Below are positions 16,950 to 25,155 of a stretch of 36,691 nt of DNA, piece after piece. The stretch lies in contig NZ_JAGQBX010000025.1 of NCBI RefSeq assembly GCF_024345855.1, positions 1 through 36,691 of the forward strand. The letters run 5' to 3'. Origin of the DNA: Synechococcus sp. GreenBA-s (GTDB taxonomy: Bacteria > Cyanobacteriota > Cyanobacteriia > PCC-6307 > Cyanobiaceae). A program made the translations under genes and the position numbers. Below the pieces are notes generated by a model. The model was not told the DNA's origin, did not search any database, and worked only from the letters and a program-made list of their open reading frames with translations. Position 1 is the first letter of the stretch, and every line of letters starts with the position of its first letter.

Positions 16950-17243
16950 ATGAGCCACATCACCGCCGACGACGTGCGCAAGGTGGCCCAGCTGGCCCGC
17001 CTCGACCTGCCCGAGGCCAAGATCGCCACCTACACCGGCCAGCTGGAGCGGATCCTCGACTACGTGGCCCAGCTGGAGGCGGTGGATACGGAGGGCGTGC
17101 CCCCCACCACCCGCGCCGTGGAGGTGGTCAACGTGACCCGCCAGGACGTGGTGGTGCCCACGCCCGTGCGCGAGGAGCTGCTCAATGGCGCCCCCCAGCG
17201 GGAGGGCGACTTCTTCCGCGTGCCCCAGATCCTGGCCGACTGA
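16950..17243 (+). CDS. gatC: Asp/Glu-tRNA amidotransferase subunit C
   Basis: A 97-residue protein of normal length that stabilises GatA in the GatCAB complex, which converts Glu-tRNA(Gln) and Asp-tRNA(Asn) to the amide forms. [22 protein letters not shown], the helix [30 protein letters not shown] and the end [13 protein letters not shown] are characteristic. It ends 9 bp from the convergent crtR stop. gatA and gatB are not in the window, as usual in cyanobacteria where they are dispersed. Confidence 0.96.
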   Translation: MSHITADDVRKVAQLARLDLPEAKIATYTGQLERILDYVAQLEAVDTEGVPPTTRAVEVVNVTRQDVVVPTPVREELLNGAPQREGDFFRVPQILAD

Positions 17244-17252
17244 GCCTCAGCC

Positions 17253-18266
17253 TCAGCGCTGGGGCGACACCGCCGTGCGGTGCAGCAGCCCCAGCACGTG
17301 GCGTCGGGCCCGGAAGCTGGGCATCAGCCCGGCGATCGGCCGCAGCCGGCTGCGGCGGCGCTTGTGGCTGCGCACCCCCAGCAGGATGTCGTAGAGGAAG
17401 TTCCCGAAATCACTGCGGCTCTCGAACAGGCCCAGGCGCTGGGGTGAGCCCTTGGCATCGAGCAGCTCCTTGGTGGCGTGATACGCCGGGCGGTACTCGA
17501 ACCAGGGAATCGAGGGCCAGAGATGGTGCACCAGGTGATAGTTCTGGCCCATGATCAGCCAGTTCATCAGCCTGCCGGGATAGACGCGGGCGTTGTGCCA
17601 GCGGTTGCGGGCCTGGAAGGGACGGTGGGGCAGGTAATCGAAGAACAGGCCGAGGGTGACGCCCACCATCAGGGCCGGGGCGAACCAGCAGTTGAAGATG
17701 AAATCGATGAAGCCGAACTTCACACCGGCCAGCACGATGGCGAGAAAGATGCCGCGGGCGATCCCCCACTCCAGCAGTTCATGGCCACGCCACAGCTTGC
17801 GGCGGAAAAAGAACAGCTCGTGATAGAAGAACCGCGGTGCGATCAGCCACAGCGGACCGAAGGTGCTCACGATGTGGTCGGGATCGTGCTTCGGATCGTT
17901 CACATGGGCGTGATGCTGCAGATGCACCCGCGTGAACACCGGAAAGCTGAAGCCCAGCAGCAGGGCGGCGCCATGGCCCATCACCGCATTCCAGAAGCGG
18001 TTGGGGTGGGCGGCGTTGTGGCAGGCGTCGTGGATCACGGTGCCCTCCAGGTGCAGGGCCAGGAAGCCCGTCACCAGCAGGGCCGGCAGCGGCCAGTCCC
18101 AGCGGAACCAGCCGGCGATCGTCACGGCCGCCAGGGCGAAGCCACCGAAGAACAGGCCCACGGTGGGGTTCCAGGGCGCCGGCGGATCCAGGAACTCCCT
18201 GGGCACCGAGCGAAGGCTGGGCCGAACGGACGGGGCCTCGGGCGACTGGAGCAAGGCTTGCGTCAT
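17253..18266 (-). CDS. crtR: Beta-carotene hydroxylase (CrtR type)
   Basis: A 337-residue di-iron membrane hydroxylase that converts beta-carotene to zeaxanthin. The three histidine clusters are HDACHNAAH, HLQHHAHVNDPKHDPD and HLVHHLWPSIPW, with the membrane spans between them (for example VGLFFGGFALAAVTIAGWF and ALLVTGFLALHLEG). The length and the DYLPHRPF and FEYRPAYHATKELL segments fit cyanobacterial CrtR rather than acyl-lipid desaturases. The C-terminal 45 residues are basic. tRNA-Leu lies 68 bp upstream on the same strand. Confidence 0.9.
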   Translation of the reverse strand: MTQALLQSPEAPSVRPSLRSVPREFLDPPAPWNPTVGLFFGGFALAAVTIAGWFRWDWPLPALLVTGFLALHLEGTVIHDACHNAAHPNRFWNAVMGHGAALLLGFSFPVFTRVHLQHHAHVNDPKHDPDHIVSTFGPLWLIAPRFFYHELFFFRRKLWRGHELLEWGIARGIFLAIVLAGVKFGFIDFIFNCWFAPALMVGVTLGLFFDYLPHRPFQARNRWHNARVYPGRLMNWLIMGQNYHLVHHLWPSIPWFEYRPAYHATKELLDAKGSPQRLGLFESRSDFGNFLYDILLGVRSHKRRRSRLRPIAGLMPSFRARRHVLGLLHRTAVSPQR

Positions 18267-18334
18267 CGCCTGCGGGGGGACCTGTTGAACAAAAGCTGAT
18301 GGGCCAGCTTAGGAATCAGCCAGCGGTGGAGCGA

Positions 18335-18416
18335 TGCCCGCCGGGGGACTTGAACCCCCACGACCGAAGCCACTGGTACCTAAAACCAGCGCGTCTACCA
18401 ATTCCGCCAGGCGGGC
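18335..18416 (-). tRNA. tRNA-Leu (anticodon TAG)
   Basis: An 82-nt class II tRNA read on the minus strand. Acceptor stem GCCCGCC (18416-18410) pairs with GGCGGGC (18342-18336), discriminator A at 18335, no encoded CCA. The anticodon stem CTGGT/ACCAG frames the loop TTTAGGT, anticodon TAG (18382-18380). A variable arm (TGGCTTCGGTCGT region) and T arm GGGGG-TTCAAGT-CCCCC are present. Confidence 0.96.
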
Positions 18417-18482
18417 AGTGGGCCGACTGTAGGGACTGCCCCCTGGCAGCGCCCCAGAATGGGGGCCCGCGCTCCGGCCGCC

Positions 18483-19211
18483 ATGCTCGCCACGATCAGC
18501 GGAAGCCTGGCCCTGCTGGTGGGCCTGGCGGTGCTGCTGCTGCCCCTGCTGGTCACGGAGATGAGCCGCCCCCGCGACGCCCTCTGGGGCGCCGTGGTGC
18601 TGCTGCTGGGCCTGGTGCTGGTGACCAGCGCCGAGCGGCTCAGCGGCGCGCCGATGCTGGCGGTGCTCTGCGGCGGGCTGCTGATCGGCCGGCTGGGCAG
18701 CGAGGTGCTGCAGCTGCGCTGGCGCCAGCTCACGCCCGAGGAGCAGCAGCGGCTGGGCTCCAGCGAGCGCTGGCGCACGGGCGTCAGCCAGCTCACCACC
18801 ACCCTGGCGAAGCTGCCGGCGGCCCTGGGCGAGACGGGCCAGGGCCTCGGCGCCGCCCTGAAGCGCCCCGCCAGGACCAAGCCTGCCCAGGGCAGCTCCG
18901 CCACGGGCAAGCGCTGGGTGCGGGCCGAACCCGGGGCTGGGGCCAAACCGGCCGCAGCCGCGGCCGACCAGCCGGACGCCCCCGCGCCGATACCGGAGCC
19001 CGCCGCGCCCGAGCCGTCACCCCCGCAGCCGGCGCCCCCTGCCACGGCCGCCGCGCCCACCGATGGGGCCCAAGCCGAGACTGTGGTGGTGAGCAGCTTC
19101 GCCGAGATCGAGGCGCTCGTCGCCGCCGAGCACGGGCTGGACCCCGCCGATGCCGCCACGGGCCCCGCCCCCGAAGCCCCCGGCCCAGCAGCCCGCAGCC
19201 AGGCGGGATAA
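18483..19211 (+). CDS. Ycf66-like membrane protein with disordered tail
   Basis: A 242-residue protein. Three hydrophobic segments lie in the first 75 residues (TISGSLALLVGLAVLLLPLLV, ALWGAVVLLLGLVLVTSAERL, APMLAVLCGGLLIGRLG), followed by EVLQLRWRQLTPEEQQRLG. Residues from about 110 are an Ala/Pro-rich linker, with a short acidic end FAEIEALVAAEHGLDP. The membrane part resembles the Ycf66 family, whose function is unknown; in picocyanobacteria this gene precedes ileS as here (24 bp gap). ATG at 18483 is preferred because the extra frame back to 18459 is not hydrophobic. Confidence 0.7.
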   Translation: MLATISGSLALLVGLAVLLLPLLVTEMSRPRDALWGAVVLLLGLVLVTSAERLSGAPMLAVLCGGLLIGRLGSEVLQLRWRQLTPEEQQRLGSSERWRTGVSQLTTTLAKLPAALGETGQGLGAALKRPARTKPAQGSSATGKRWVRAEPGAGAKPAAAAADQPDAPAPIPEPAAPEPSPPQPAPPATAAAPTDGAQAETVVVSSFAEIEALVAAEHGLDPADAATGPAPEAPGPAARSQAG

Positions 19212-19235
19212 TCGGCGGTTGCTGCCCCAGGCGCC

Positions 19236-22235
19236 GTGACCGCCAGCTCCGCGCCCGCCTCCGACCCCGTCTCCTACAAGGACACGCTCAACCTGCTGCA
19301 GACGCCCTTCGCCATGCGGGCGAACGCCAAGCAGCGCGAGCCGGAGATCCAGGCGTTCTGGGCGGAGCAGCGCCTCTACGAGCGCCTCAGCCAGGAGAAC
19401 ACCGGCCCGGTGTTCACCCTCCACGACGGGCCGCCCTACGCCAACGGGGCCCTGCACGTGGGCCACGCCCTCAACAAGATCCTCAAGGACATCATCAACA
19501 AGACGGCCCTGCTGCAGGGCAAGCGGGCGCGGTTCGTGCCGGGCTGGGACTGCCACGGCCTGCCGATCGAACTCAAGGTGCTGCAGGGGCTGAGCGGCAG
19601 CGAGCGCGCCGCCCTCACCCCGGTGAGCCTGCGCCAGAAGGCCCACACCTACGCCCTGGAGCAGGTGGAGGGCCAGAAGTCGGGCTTCCGGCGCTGGGGC
19701 ATCTGGGCCGACTGGGAGAGCCCCTATCTCACCCTGCAGAAGGACTACGAGGCCGCCCAGATCGGCGTGTTCGGGCAGATGGTGCTGGCGGGCCACATCT
19801 ACCGGGGCCTCAAGCCGGTGCACTGGAGCCCCAGCTCCCGCACGGCCCTGGCCGAGGCCGAGCTCGAGTACCCCGACGGCCACACCTCCCCGAGCGTCTA
19901 CGTGGCCTTCCCGGTGGAGCAGGTGCCCGCGGGGCTGGCGGCCCAGCTGAAGGCGGTGGGCCTCGAGACCGAAGCCCTCGGCCAGGCGGCCCACGGCGGC
20001 CGGCCGATCACCCTCTCGGTGGCGATCTGGACCACCACCCCCTGGACCCTGCCCGCCAACCTGGCGGTGTCGGTGAACGGCCAGCTCGACTACGCCATCT
20101 GCCGGGTGGAGGACAGCGACAGCCTCTCCAACCACCTGGTGGTGGCCTCCGAGCTGGTGGAGAGCCTGCAGGCCACCCTGGCGCTGCGGCTGGAGCCGCT
20201 GGTCACGGTCAAGGGCGCCGAACTGGAGGGGATCGTCTACCGCCATCCGCTGCTGGAGCGCCGCAGCCCGGTGGTGCTCGGCGGCGACTACATCACCACC
20301 GAATCCGGCACGGGCCTGGTGCACACGGCCCCGGGCCACGGCGTCGACGACTTCAACACCGGCCGGAAATACGGGCTGCCGGTGCTCTGCCCGGTGGATG
20401 AGGCCGGCACCCTCACGGCCGAGGCGGGCCCGTTTGCGGGGCTGAACGTGCTCAAGGACGCCAACGCGGCGATCATCGCCGCCCTCAAGGACGCCGGCGT
20501 GCTGCTGGCGGAGCAGGGCTACGCCCACCGCTACCCCTACGACTGGCGCACCAAGAAGCCCACGATCTTCCGCGCCACCGAGCAGTGGTTCGCCTCGGTG
20601 GAGGGCTTCCGCCAGCAGGCCCTCGACGCCATCGCCCAGGTGGAATGGCTGCCGGCCAGCGGCCGCAACCGCATCGAGGCCATGGTGGGCGAGCGCGGCG
20701 ACTGGTGCATCTCGCGCCAGCGCACCTGGGGTGTGCCGATCCCGGTGTTCTATCACCGCGAATCGGACGAGGTACTGCTCAATGAGGCCACCCTCAGCCA
20801 CATCCAGGGCCTGATCGCCGAGCACGGCGCCGACGTGTGGTGGCAGCGCGACGAGGCCGGCCTGCTACCGCCCGCCTACGCCGGCGAAGCGGAGCAGTGG
20901 CGCAAGGGCACCGACACCATGGACGTGTGGTTCGACTCCGGCTCCTCCTGGGCCGGCGTGCTCGGCGGCCTGGCGGGCGATGCCCCCCGCGGCGCCGGCC
21001 TCAACTACCCGGCCGATCTGTATCTGGAGGGGAGCGATCAGCACCGCGGCTGGTTCCAGAGCAGCCTGCTCACCTCGGTGGCCGTCAACGGCCAGGCCCC
21101 CTACCGGCGGGTGCTCACCCACGGCTTCACCCTCGATGAGAAGGGCCGCAAGATGAGCAAGTCGCTGGGCAACGTGGTGGACCCGGCGGTGCTGGTGGAG
21201 GGCGGCAAAAACGAGAAGCAGGAGCCGGCCTACGGCGCCGACGTGCTGCGGCTATGGGTGAGCTCGGTCGACTACTCGGCCGATGTGCCCCTGGGCCCGG
21301 GGATCGTCAAGCAGCTGGCGGACGTCTACCGCAAGGTGCGCAACACGGCCCGCTACCTGCTGGGCAACCTGCACGACTTCGATCCGCGGCCCCAGGCCGA
21401 GGGCGGCCACGCGATCCCCGTGGCCGAGCTGCCGCTGCTGGATCGCTGGATGCTGCAGCGCACCGCCGCCCTGATCGACAGCGTCACGGGCGACTTCGAG
21501 CGCTACGAGTTCTACCGCTTCTTCCAGGCGCTGCAGAACTTCTGCGTGGTGGATCTCTCCAACGTCTACCTCGACATCGCCAAGGACCGCCTCTACGTGA
21601 GCGGTGCGGCTGAGTTCCGGCGCCGCAGCTGCCAGACGGTGCTGAGCCTGGTGGTGGAGCGGCTGGCCGGCCTGATCGCGCCGGTGCTCTGCCACATGGC
21701 CGAGGACATCTGGCAGAGCCTGCCCTACCCCGTGGCCGAGGGCTCGGTGTTCGAACGGGGCTGGCCCACGGCGCCGGCCGACTGGCGCGCCCCGGACCTG
21801 GAGGCGCCGCTGGAGCGGATCCTGGAGCTGCGGGCCCTGGTGAATCGCCAGCTGGAGAGCTGCCGCAAGCAGGGCGGCAAGGGCCAGGAGCAGGAGGCGG
21901 CCACGGGCATCGGCGCCTCCCTGGAGGCCCAGGTGCAGCTGGAACTGGAAGCCGGCGAGGACACTGCCCCCCTGCAGGAGGCCCTGGCCCTGCTGGCCGC
22001 CAGCGCCCACCCGCAGGTCGACAACCTGACGGACTGGCTGCTGGTGTCGGCGGTGCGGATCGGCGGTGCGGCCCCGGCCGGCGTACTGGCGGAGGCCCGC
22101 GAGGGCGGCGTCACGGTGCGGATCGCCCGGGCCGAGGGCCAGAAGTGCGAGCGCTGCTGGCACTACGAAACCGACATCGGCAGCCACGCCGCCCACCCCA
22201 GCCTCTGCGGCCGCTGCGTGGCGGTGCTGGGCTGA
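19236..22235 (+). CDS. ileS: Isoleucyl-tRNA synthetase
   Basis: A 999-residue class Ia synthetase that charges tRNA-Ile with isoleucine and edits valine. The HIGH motif is HVGH (residues 74-77) within PPYANGALHVGHALNK. The editing domain has WTTTPWTLPANLAV and GTGLVHTAPGHGVDD. KMSKS is exact at 639-643. The C-terminal zinc finger CERCWHY...CGRC is complete and ends GRCVAVLG. The start is a GTG at 19236, giving MTASSAPASDPVSYKDTLNLLQTPF, which suits the family. It is about 60 residues longer than the E. coli enzyme, partly from a loop near residue 890 (QGGKGQEQEAATG). Confidence 0.98.
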   Translation: MTASSAPASDPVSYKDTLNLLQTPFAMRANAKQREPEIQAFWAEQRLYERLSQENTGPVFTLHDGPPYANGALHVGHALNKILKDIINKTALLQGKRARFVPGWDCHGLPIELKVLQGLSGSERAALTPVSLRQKAHTYALEQVEGQKSGFRRWGIWADWESPYLTLQKDYEAAQIGVFGQMVLAGHIYRGLKPVHWSPSSRTALAEAELEYPDGHTSPSVYVAFPVEQVPAGLAAQLKAVGLETEALGQAAHGGRPITLSVAIWTTTPWTLPANLAVSVNGQLDYAICRVEDSDSLSNHLVVASELVESLQATLALRLEPLVTVKGAELEGIVYRHPLLERRSPVVLGGDYITTESGTGLVHTAPGHGVDDFNTGRKYGLPVLCPVDEAGTLTAEAGPFAGLNVLKDANAAIIAALKDAGVLLAEQGYAHRYPYDWRTKKPTIFRATEQWFASVEGFRQQALDAIAQVEWLPASGRNRIEAMVGERGDWCISRQRTWGVPIPVFYHRESDEVLLNEATLSHIQGLIAEHGADVWWQRDEAGLLPPAYAGEAEQWRKGTDTMDVWFDSGSSWAGVLGGLAGDAPRGAGLNYPADLYLEGSDQHRGWFQSSLLTSVAVNGQAPYRRVLTHGFTLDEKGRKMSKSLGNVVDPAVLVEGGKNEKQEPAYGADVLRLWVSSVDYSADVPLGPGIVKQLADVYRKVRNTARYLLGNLHDFDPRPQAEGGHAIPVAELPLLDRWMLQRTAALIDSVTGDFERYEFYRFFQALQNFCVVDLSNVYLDIAKDRLYVSGAAEFRRRSCQTVLSLVVERLAGLIAPVLCHMAEDIWQSLPYPVAEGSVFERGWPTAPADWRAPDLEAPLERILELRALVNRQLESCRKQGGKGQEQEAATGIGASLEAQVQLELEAGEDTAPLQEALALLAASAHPQVDNLTDWLLVSAVRIGGAAPAGVLAEAREGGVTVRIARAEGQKCERCWHYETDIGSHAAHPSLCGRCVAVLG

Positions 22236-22268
22236 GGGAGGGGCCCGACCGGGCCGGCGTGTCTAGGT

Positions 22269-22290
22269 TGGGCGCCAATCCTGGCGCCCA
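22269..22290 (+). repeat. Inverted repeat after ileS
   Basis: TGGGCGCC (22269-22276), AATCCT, GGCGCCCA (22283-22290): a perfect 8-bp stem, 33 bp after the ileS stop and 7 bp before the Mpo1-like start. Only two T follow, so it could be a weak terminator or an attenuating hairpin in the leader of the next gene. Confidence 0.55.
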
Positions 22291-22297
22291 TTGCTCG

Positions 22298-22612
22298 ATG
22301 CTGGCCAGCACACCCTGGAGCGAGTGGATCCAGCGCTACGGCCAGAGCCACCAGCACCCGATCAACCAGGCCTGCCATCTGATCGGCATCCCGCTGATCG
22401 TGATCTCCCTTGGCCTGGGCCTGCTGGGCTTCGCCTGGCCCGAGTTCTGGTGGGCGGCCCTGGGGCTGTTCGTGCTGGGCTGGGCCCTCCAGTTCGCCGG
22501 CCACGCCGTGGAGGGCAAGCCGCCGGAATTCCTCAGCGATCCCCGCTTCCTGCTGGTGGGGGTGCGCTGGTGGCTGAGCAAGGTGACGCCTGGAACCGCG
22601 GCGCGCCGCTAG
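22298..22612 (+). CDS. Mpo1/DUF962 family membrane protein
   Basis: A 104-residue protein with WSEWIQRYGQSHQHPINQACHLIGIPLIV and AGHAVEGKPPEFLSDPRF, the His-containing signatures of the DUF962 family. Its yeast member Mpo1 is an iron-dependent dioxygenase acting on 2-hydroxy fatty acids; bacterial members are uncharacterised. Two hydrophobic spans (IGIPLIVISLGLGLLGFAWPEFWWAALGLFVLGWALQF) separate the His regions. ATG at 22298 is the start that fits the family. It follows ileS by 62 bp. Confidence 0.82.
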   Translation: MLASTPWSEWIQRYGQSHQHPINQACHLIGIPLIVISLGLGLLGFAWPEFWWAALGLFVLGWALQFAGHAVEGKPPEFLSDPRFLLVGVRWWLSKVTPGTAARR

Positions 22613-22689
22613 GGGCGTGCGCGGTTCGGACCCGGTGGTTCGGATCGAGCGATACGGCCAGCGTCACAGAGCTGGCAGAGAGCAAGGAG

Positions 22690-23688
22690 TCAGAGCAGCA
22701 GCGCCAGGCCCTCGGCGTAGCTGCCCACCCGCGGCAGGGGCGGTTTGCCGTGCCTGGCGAGCTCGTCTTCGGCGATGGCCGAGGCCTCCGGCAGGCGGTC
22801 GTAGGGGATCGACGGATAGGCGTGGTGCAGCGAATGGTGGGGCAGCCCTCCCATCAGGAAGTTCACCAGGGGCCCGGCCGCGATGTTGCGGGAGGTGTAG
22901 AGCTGGGTGAGCTCATAGGTGGTGCTCGGCCGCCACAGGCCGTGGTGCTCGATCATGCCCCGGGCCTGCATCACGGCCCCCACCAGCCGCTCCACCACCA
23001 CCAGCATCAGCACCAGTTTCAGCACCTGACCCTGGCTGAAGGCCCAGGCGAACAGCAGCACCTGCACCACCAGGATGCCGATCAGATCAAGCCGCAAACC
23101 AGCTCGGAGCCTGGAGTGGGTGGCCCGCAGTTTCCAGCCGAACCAGAGCATCGAGAGGATCAGCTGCAGGCCGCCCAGCCCCAGCACGCTCCCCCAGAAG
23201 GGATGGCGGAAGTGCAGCTGCCGCAGCGGGCCCGCCTGGGCCGCCTCCTCAGCCGTGGGTTCGCGCCGCTCCGGATCGCGCAGGTCCATCCCGTTCATGC
23301 GGTGATGGAGCATGTGCAGGTTGCGGTAGGTGAGGTAGGGCCAGGCGATCGGCCAGCTCAGCACGCAACCCAGGGCCTGCTCCAGATCGCCCTGGTCGAG
23401 CAGGGTGGCGTGGCTGATGTCGTGGGTGGCGATCATCAGGAAGGAATAGAGCAGCGTGGCGCCCACCAGCCAGAGCAGCGCCAGCCCCAGATTCGGCTCG
23501 GCGTAGTACAGCCACAGGCAGGCCAGCGACGGCAGCAGCAACACCAGCACCCGCAGCCAGCCGAGCCCGCGGTTCACCGCAAACAGGGGCCGCACCGCGT
23601 CCTCGATGGCCTCGGTCATCAGGCGGTCGGCCCGCCGCTGCGCAGGATCCAGCGCAGCGGCCTGGCCGCCCTGGGCAGGAACAATCAT
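22690..23688 (-). CDS. Membrane fatty-acid desaturase family protein
   Basis: A 332-residue membrane di-iron protein with three histidine boxes: HDISH, HMLHHRMNGMDLRD and HHSLHHAYPSIPYDRLP. Hydrophobic segments (WLRVLVLLLPSLACLWLYY, LALLWLVGATLLYSFLMI, LIGILVVQVLLFAWAF) flank them. It belongs to the fatty_acid desaturase superfamily, which includes acyl-lipid desaturases, carotenoid hydroxylases and ketolases. Its substrate is not evident; the box spacing is unlike the nearby crtR. ATG at 23688. It lies between Mpo1 (convergent) and the duplicated rel 3' end. Confidence 0.85.
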   Translation of the reverse strand: MIVPAQGGQAAALDPAQRRADRLMTEAIEDAVRPLFAVNRGLGWLRVLVLLLPSLACLWLYYAEPNLGLALLWLVGATLLYSFLMIATHDISHATLLDQGDLEQALGCVLSWPIAWPYLTYRNLHMLHHRMNGMDLRDPERREPTAEEAAQAGPLRQLHFRHPFWGSVLGLGGLQLILSMLWFGWKLRATHSRLRAGLRLDLIGILVVQVLLFAWAFSQGQVLKLVLMLVVVERLVGAVMQARGMIEHHGLWRPSTTYELTQLYTSRNIAAGPLVNFLMGGLPHHSLHHAYPSIPYDRLPEASAIAEDELARHGKPPLPRVGSYAEGLALLL

Positions 23689-23791
23689 CGTGACGGCGCC
23701 TGACGATCTGCTCCGACGCTAGGTCGCTTCAACGCAGCGGCAACCGCGATCGGCAGTTCCCCAGGTCCGCAGGGCAGGAGTGACCCGCCAC

Positions 23792-24239
23792 TCAGCCGAT
23801 GCCTGAACGGGCGATGTCGAGCACATCGGCCATCGCCCGGATCTGATCCGTGGTGGTGCCCAGCTGGCCGGCGCTGGCCAGTTCCACCCGCAGGTCGATG
23901 CGGGCGGGCTTGCCGGGGTTGGTGCGCACCCGGGCATCGCTCACGTTGATGCGGCTGTCCGAGAGGCGCGTCAGGATGTCCTTGAGCACCCCGACCCGAT
24001 CGAGCACCGCGATACGCAGCTGCACGGGGTAGCGGGGACGGGCGCCATCGGCCAGGGGGTTCCAGCGCACCGGCAGCCGCCGCTCCACCGGCACCTGGGC
24101 CACATTGGCGCAGTCCTGGCGGTGGATCGCGATGCCGTGGTTGCCGAGGGCCACGCTGCCCACGATCGCCTCGCCCGGCAGCGGACTGCAGTAGCCCCCC
24201 AGGCGGCATTCCAGACCCTCCAGCCCCAGGATCGGGCTG
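23792..24239 (-). pseudogene. Headless duplicate of the rel 3' end
   Basis: About 149 codons identical in frame to the C-terminal part (zinc-finger/ACT regions) of the intact rel gene at 26595-29105, with no indels and only eight base differences over the first 430 bp. Five of those eight change the residue, including CCSPLPG to YCSPLPG. The sequence upstream of 24239 is unrelated to rel, so there is no start, HD or synthetase domain. The open frame runs on to 24340, but that extension (PSLGSRTGPQQ...) resembles nothing. It is read as a non-functional relic left by the event that put 24240-26594 here. Confidence 0.9.
23792..24239. repeat. 448-bp direct repeat, left copy
   Basis: Matches 26595-27042 base for base at a constant offset of 2,803. 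The last 12 or so bases next to the stop codon differ much more than the rest (TCA GGC ATC GGC against ACG GGG ATT GGT). Similarity ends sharply at 24239/27042. Confidence 0.97.
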
Positions 24240-24376
24240 CGATCGATGGCGGGACGGAACCGCAGAGGAACATCACGGGGCAGGCCTCTCTGCTGCGGAC
24301 CTGTCCGGCTTCCAAGGGAAGGGCAGATGGCGATCGGCACCCTCCCGCGACACTAGAACTCACCCATGCCCTGTAC

Positions 24377-24391
24377 TTGAGCGTTGCTCAA
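24377..24391. promoter_or_regulatory. Perfect palindrome upstream of the first cupin gene
   Basis: TTGAGC-GTT-GCTCAA, a 15-bp inverted repeat 44 bp before the ATG at 24436. Its size, symmetry and place suit an operator for a dimeric regulator such as a LysR- or MarR-type protein. No such regulator is encoded in the window. Confidence 0.45.
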
Positions 24392-24435
24392 TGTGAGACC
24401 CCCTCCTAACGTCACCCCATTACGGAGCACGTCTC

Positions 24436-24939
24436 ATGGCGCTCTTCTCACGTGCTCCACAGATCTGCTCCAGCCAGACACGCCGGATGCTGCGCCGGAT
24501 GATTCTCGCCAGTGGTGCGCTCGCTGCGCTGGCCATGGGAACTGTGCAGGCGCAGGCTGGCGGCAGCGAGAAGGCCTTCATCCGCAACCACACGGATCAG
24601 GAGGTGACGTGGGGCCCGTGCCCGGCCTTCCTCCCCAAGGGCTGCGGCCTGGCCGTGCTGAACGGTGACCCCGCCAAACCGAACGCGGATGTGCTGTTGA
24701 AAGTGCCGGGCGGCAGCGTGCTGGCCCATCACAAGCACACCTCGCCCGAGCGCATCGTTCTGCTCTCCGGCGAAATGACCGTTCGCTACGACGGGCAGCA
24801 GGCCGTGCGCCTGCGCCCCGGCACCTATGCCTACGGCCCGGCTGGCCTGGCCCATGTGGCGACCTGCGTCAGCAAGCACCCCTGTGTGCTGTTCATCGCC
24901 TTCATCGAACCAGTCGACGCCATCCCCGTCGCCCACTGA
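24436..24939 (+). CDS. Exported cupin-domain protein
   Basis: A 167-residue protein with an N-terminal signal sequence (MILASGALAALAMGTVQAQA|GG; the ATG at 24488 or 24499 may be the true start). The mature part is a single cupin barrel: motif 1 PGGSVLAHHKHTSPERIVLLSGE has the metal-binding His pair and Glu, and motif 2 GTYAYGPAGLAHVATC has the P-x-G-x2-H pattern. Four Cys (CPAFLPKGC and CVSKHPC) could form disulfides after export. Related cupins bind a metal and may act as small-molecule enzymes or sensors; the activity cannot be given. It is the first gene of the inserted segment. Confidence 0.82.
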   Translation: MALFSRAPQICSSQTRRMLRRMILASGALAALAMGTVQAQAGGSEKAFIRNHTDQEVTWGPCPAFLPKGCGLAVLNGDPAKPNADVLLKVPGGSVLAHHKHTSPERIVLLSGEMTVRYDGQQAVRLRPGTYAYGPAGLAHVATCVSKHPCVLFIAFIEPVDAIPVAH

Positions 24940-24967
24940 ATCGAGATACACGCGATCGTTCAACCAT

Positions 24968-24983
24968 GACAGTGGCTACTGTC
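24968..24983 (+). repeat. Short hairpin after the first cupin gene
   Basis: GACAGT-GGCT-ACTGTC, a perfect 6-bp stem 29 bp after the cupin stop, with no T run after it. It may be a weak terminator or chance. Confidence 0.3.
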
Positions 24984-25155
24984 CAGCGTCATGTCGCCTC
25001 AGACTTGAGTGATGCCGCTGCGATCGGCAAGGAGCAACGTGCTGACAACAAATAGCCTCGCAACAAGATTCATCCGTTTCAAGGCTGTGCAATTACCTGG
25101 TCATTGCGCACAAATATGCCAATGCCTCAATGGCACGAGTCGTTGCCTGAAGCAG

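Noticed and set aside
18335-18416. tRNA-Leu as a genomic-island attachment site
   Set aside because: No repeated tRNA 3' end, integrase or foreign-looking DNA lies next to it; same for tRNA-Ala at 12019.
19017-20825. Long open frame (602 codons) antisense to ileS
   Set aside because: It mirrors ileS codon by codon and is rich in His, Gly, Leu and Ala, the usual shadow of a GC-rich gene. No domain is recognisable.
24240-24340. Start of an open frame leading into the rel relic
   Set aside because: The residues before the repeat boundary match nothing in rel and there is no sign of a new N-terminal domain, so a functional fusion was not claimed.
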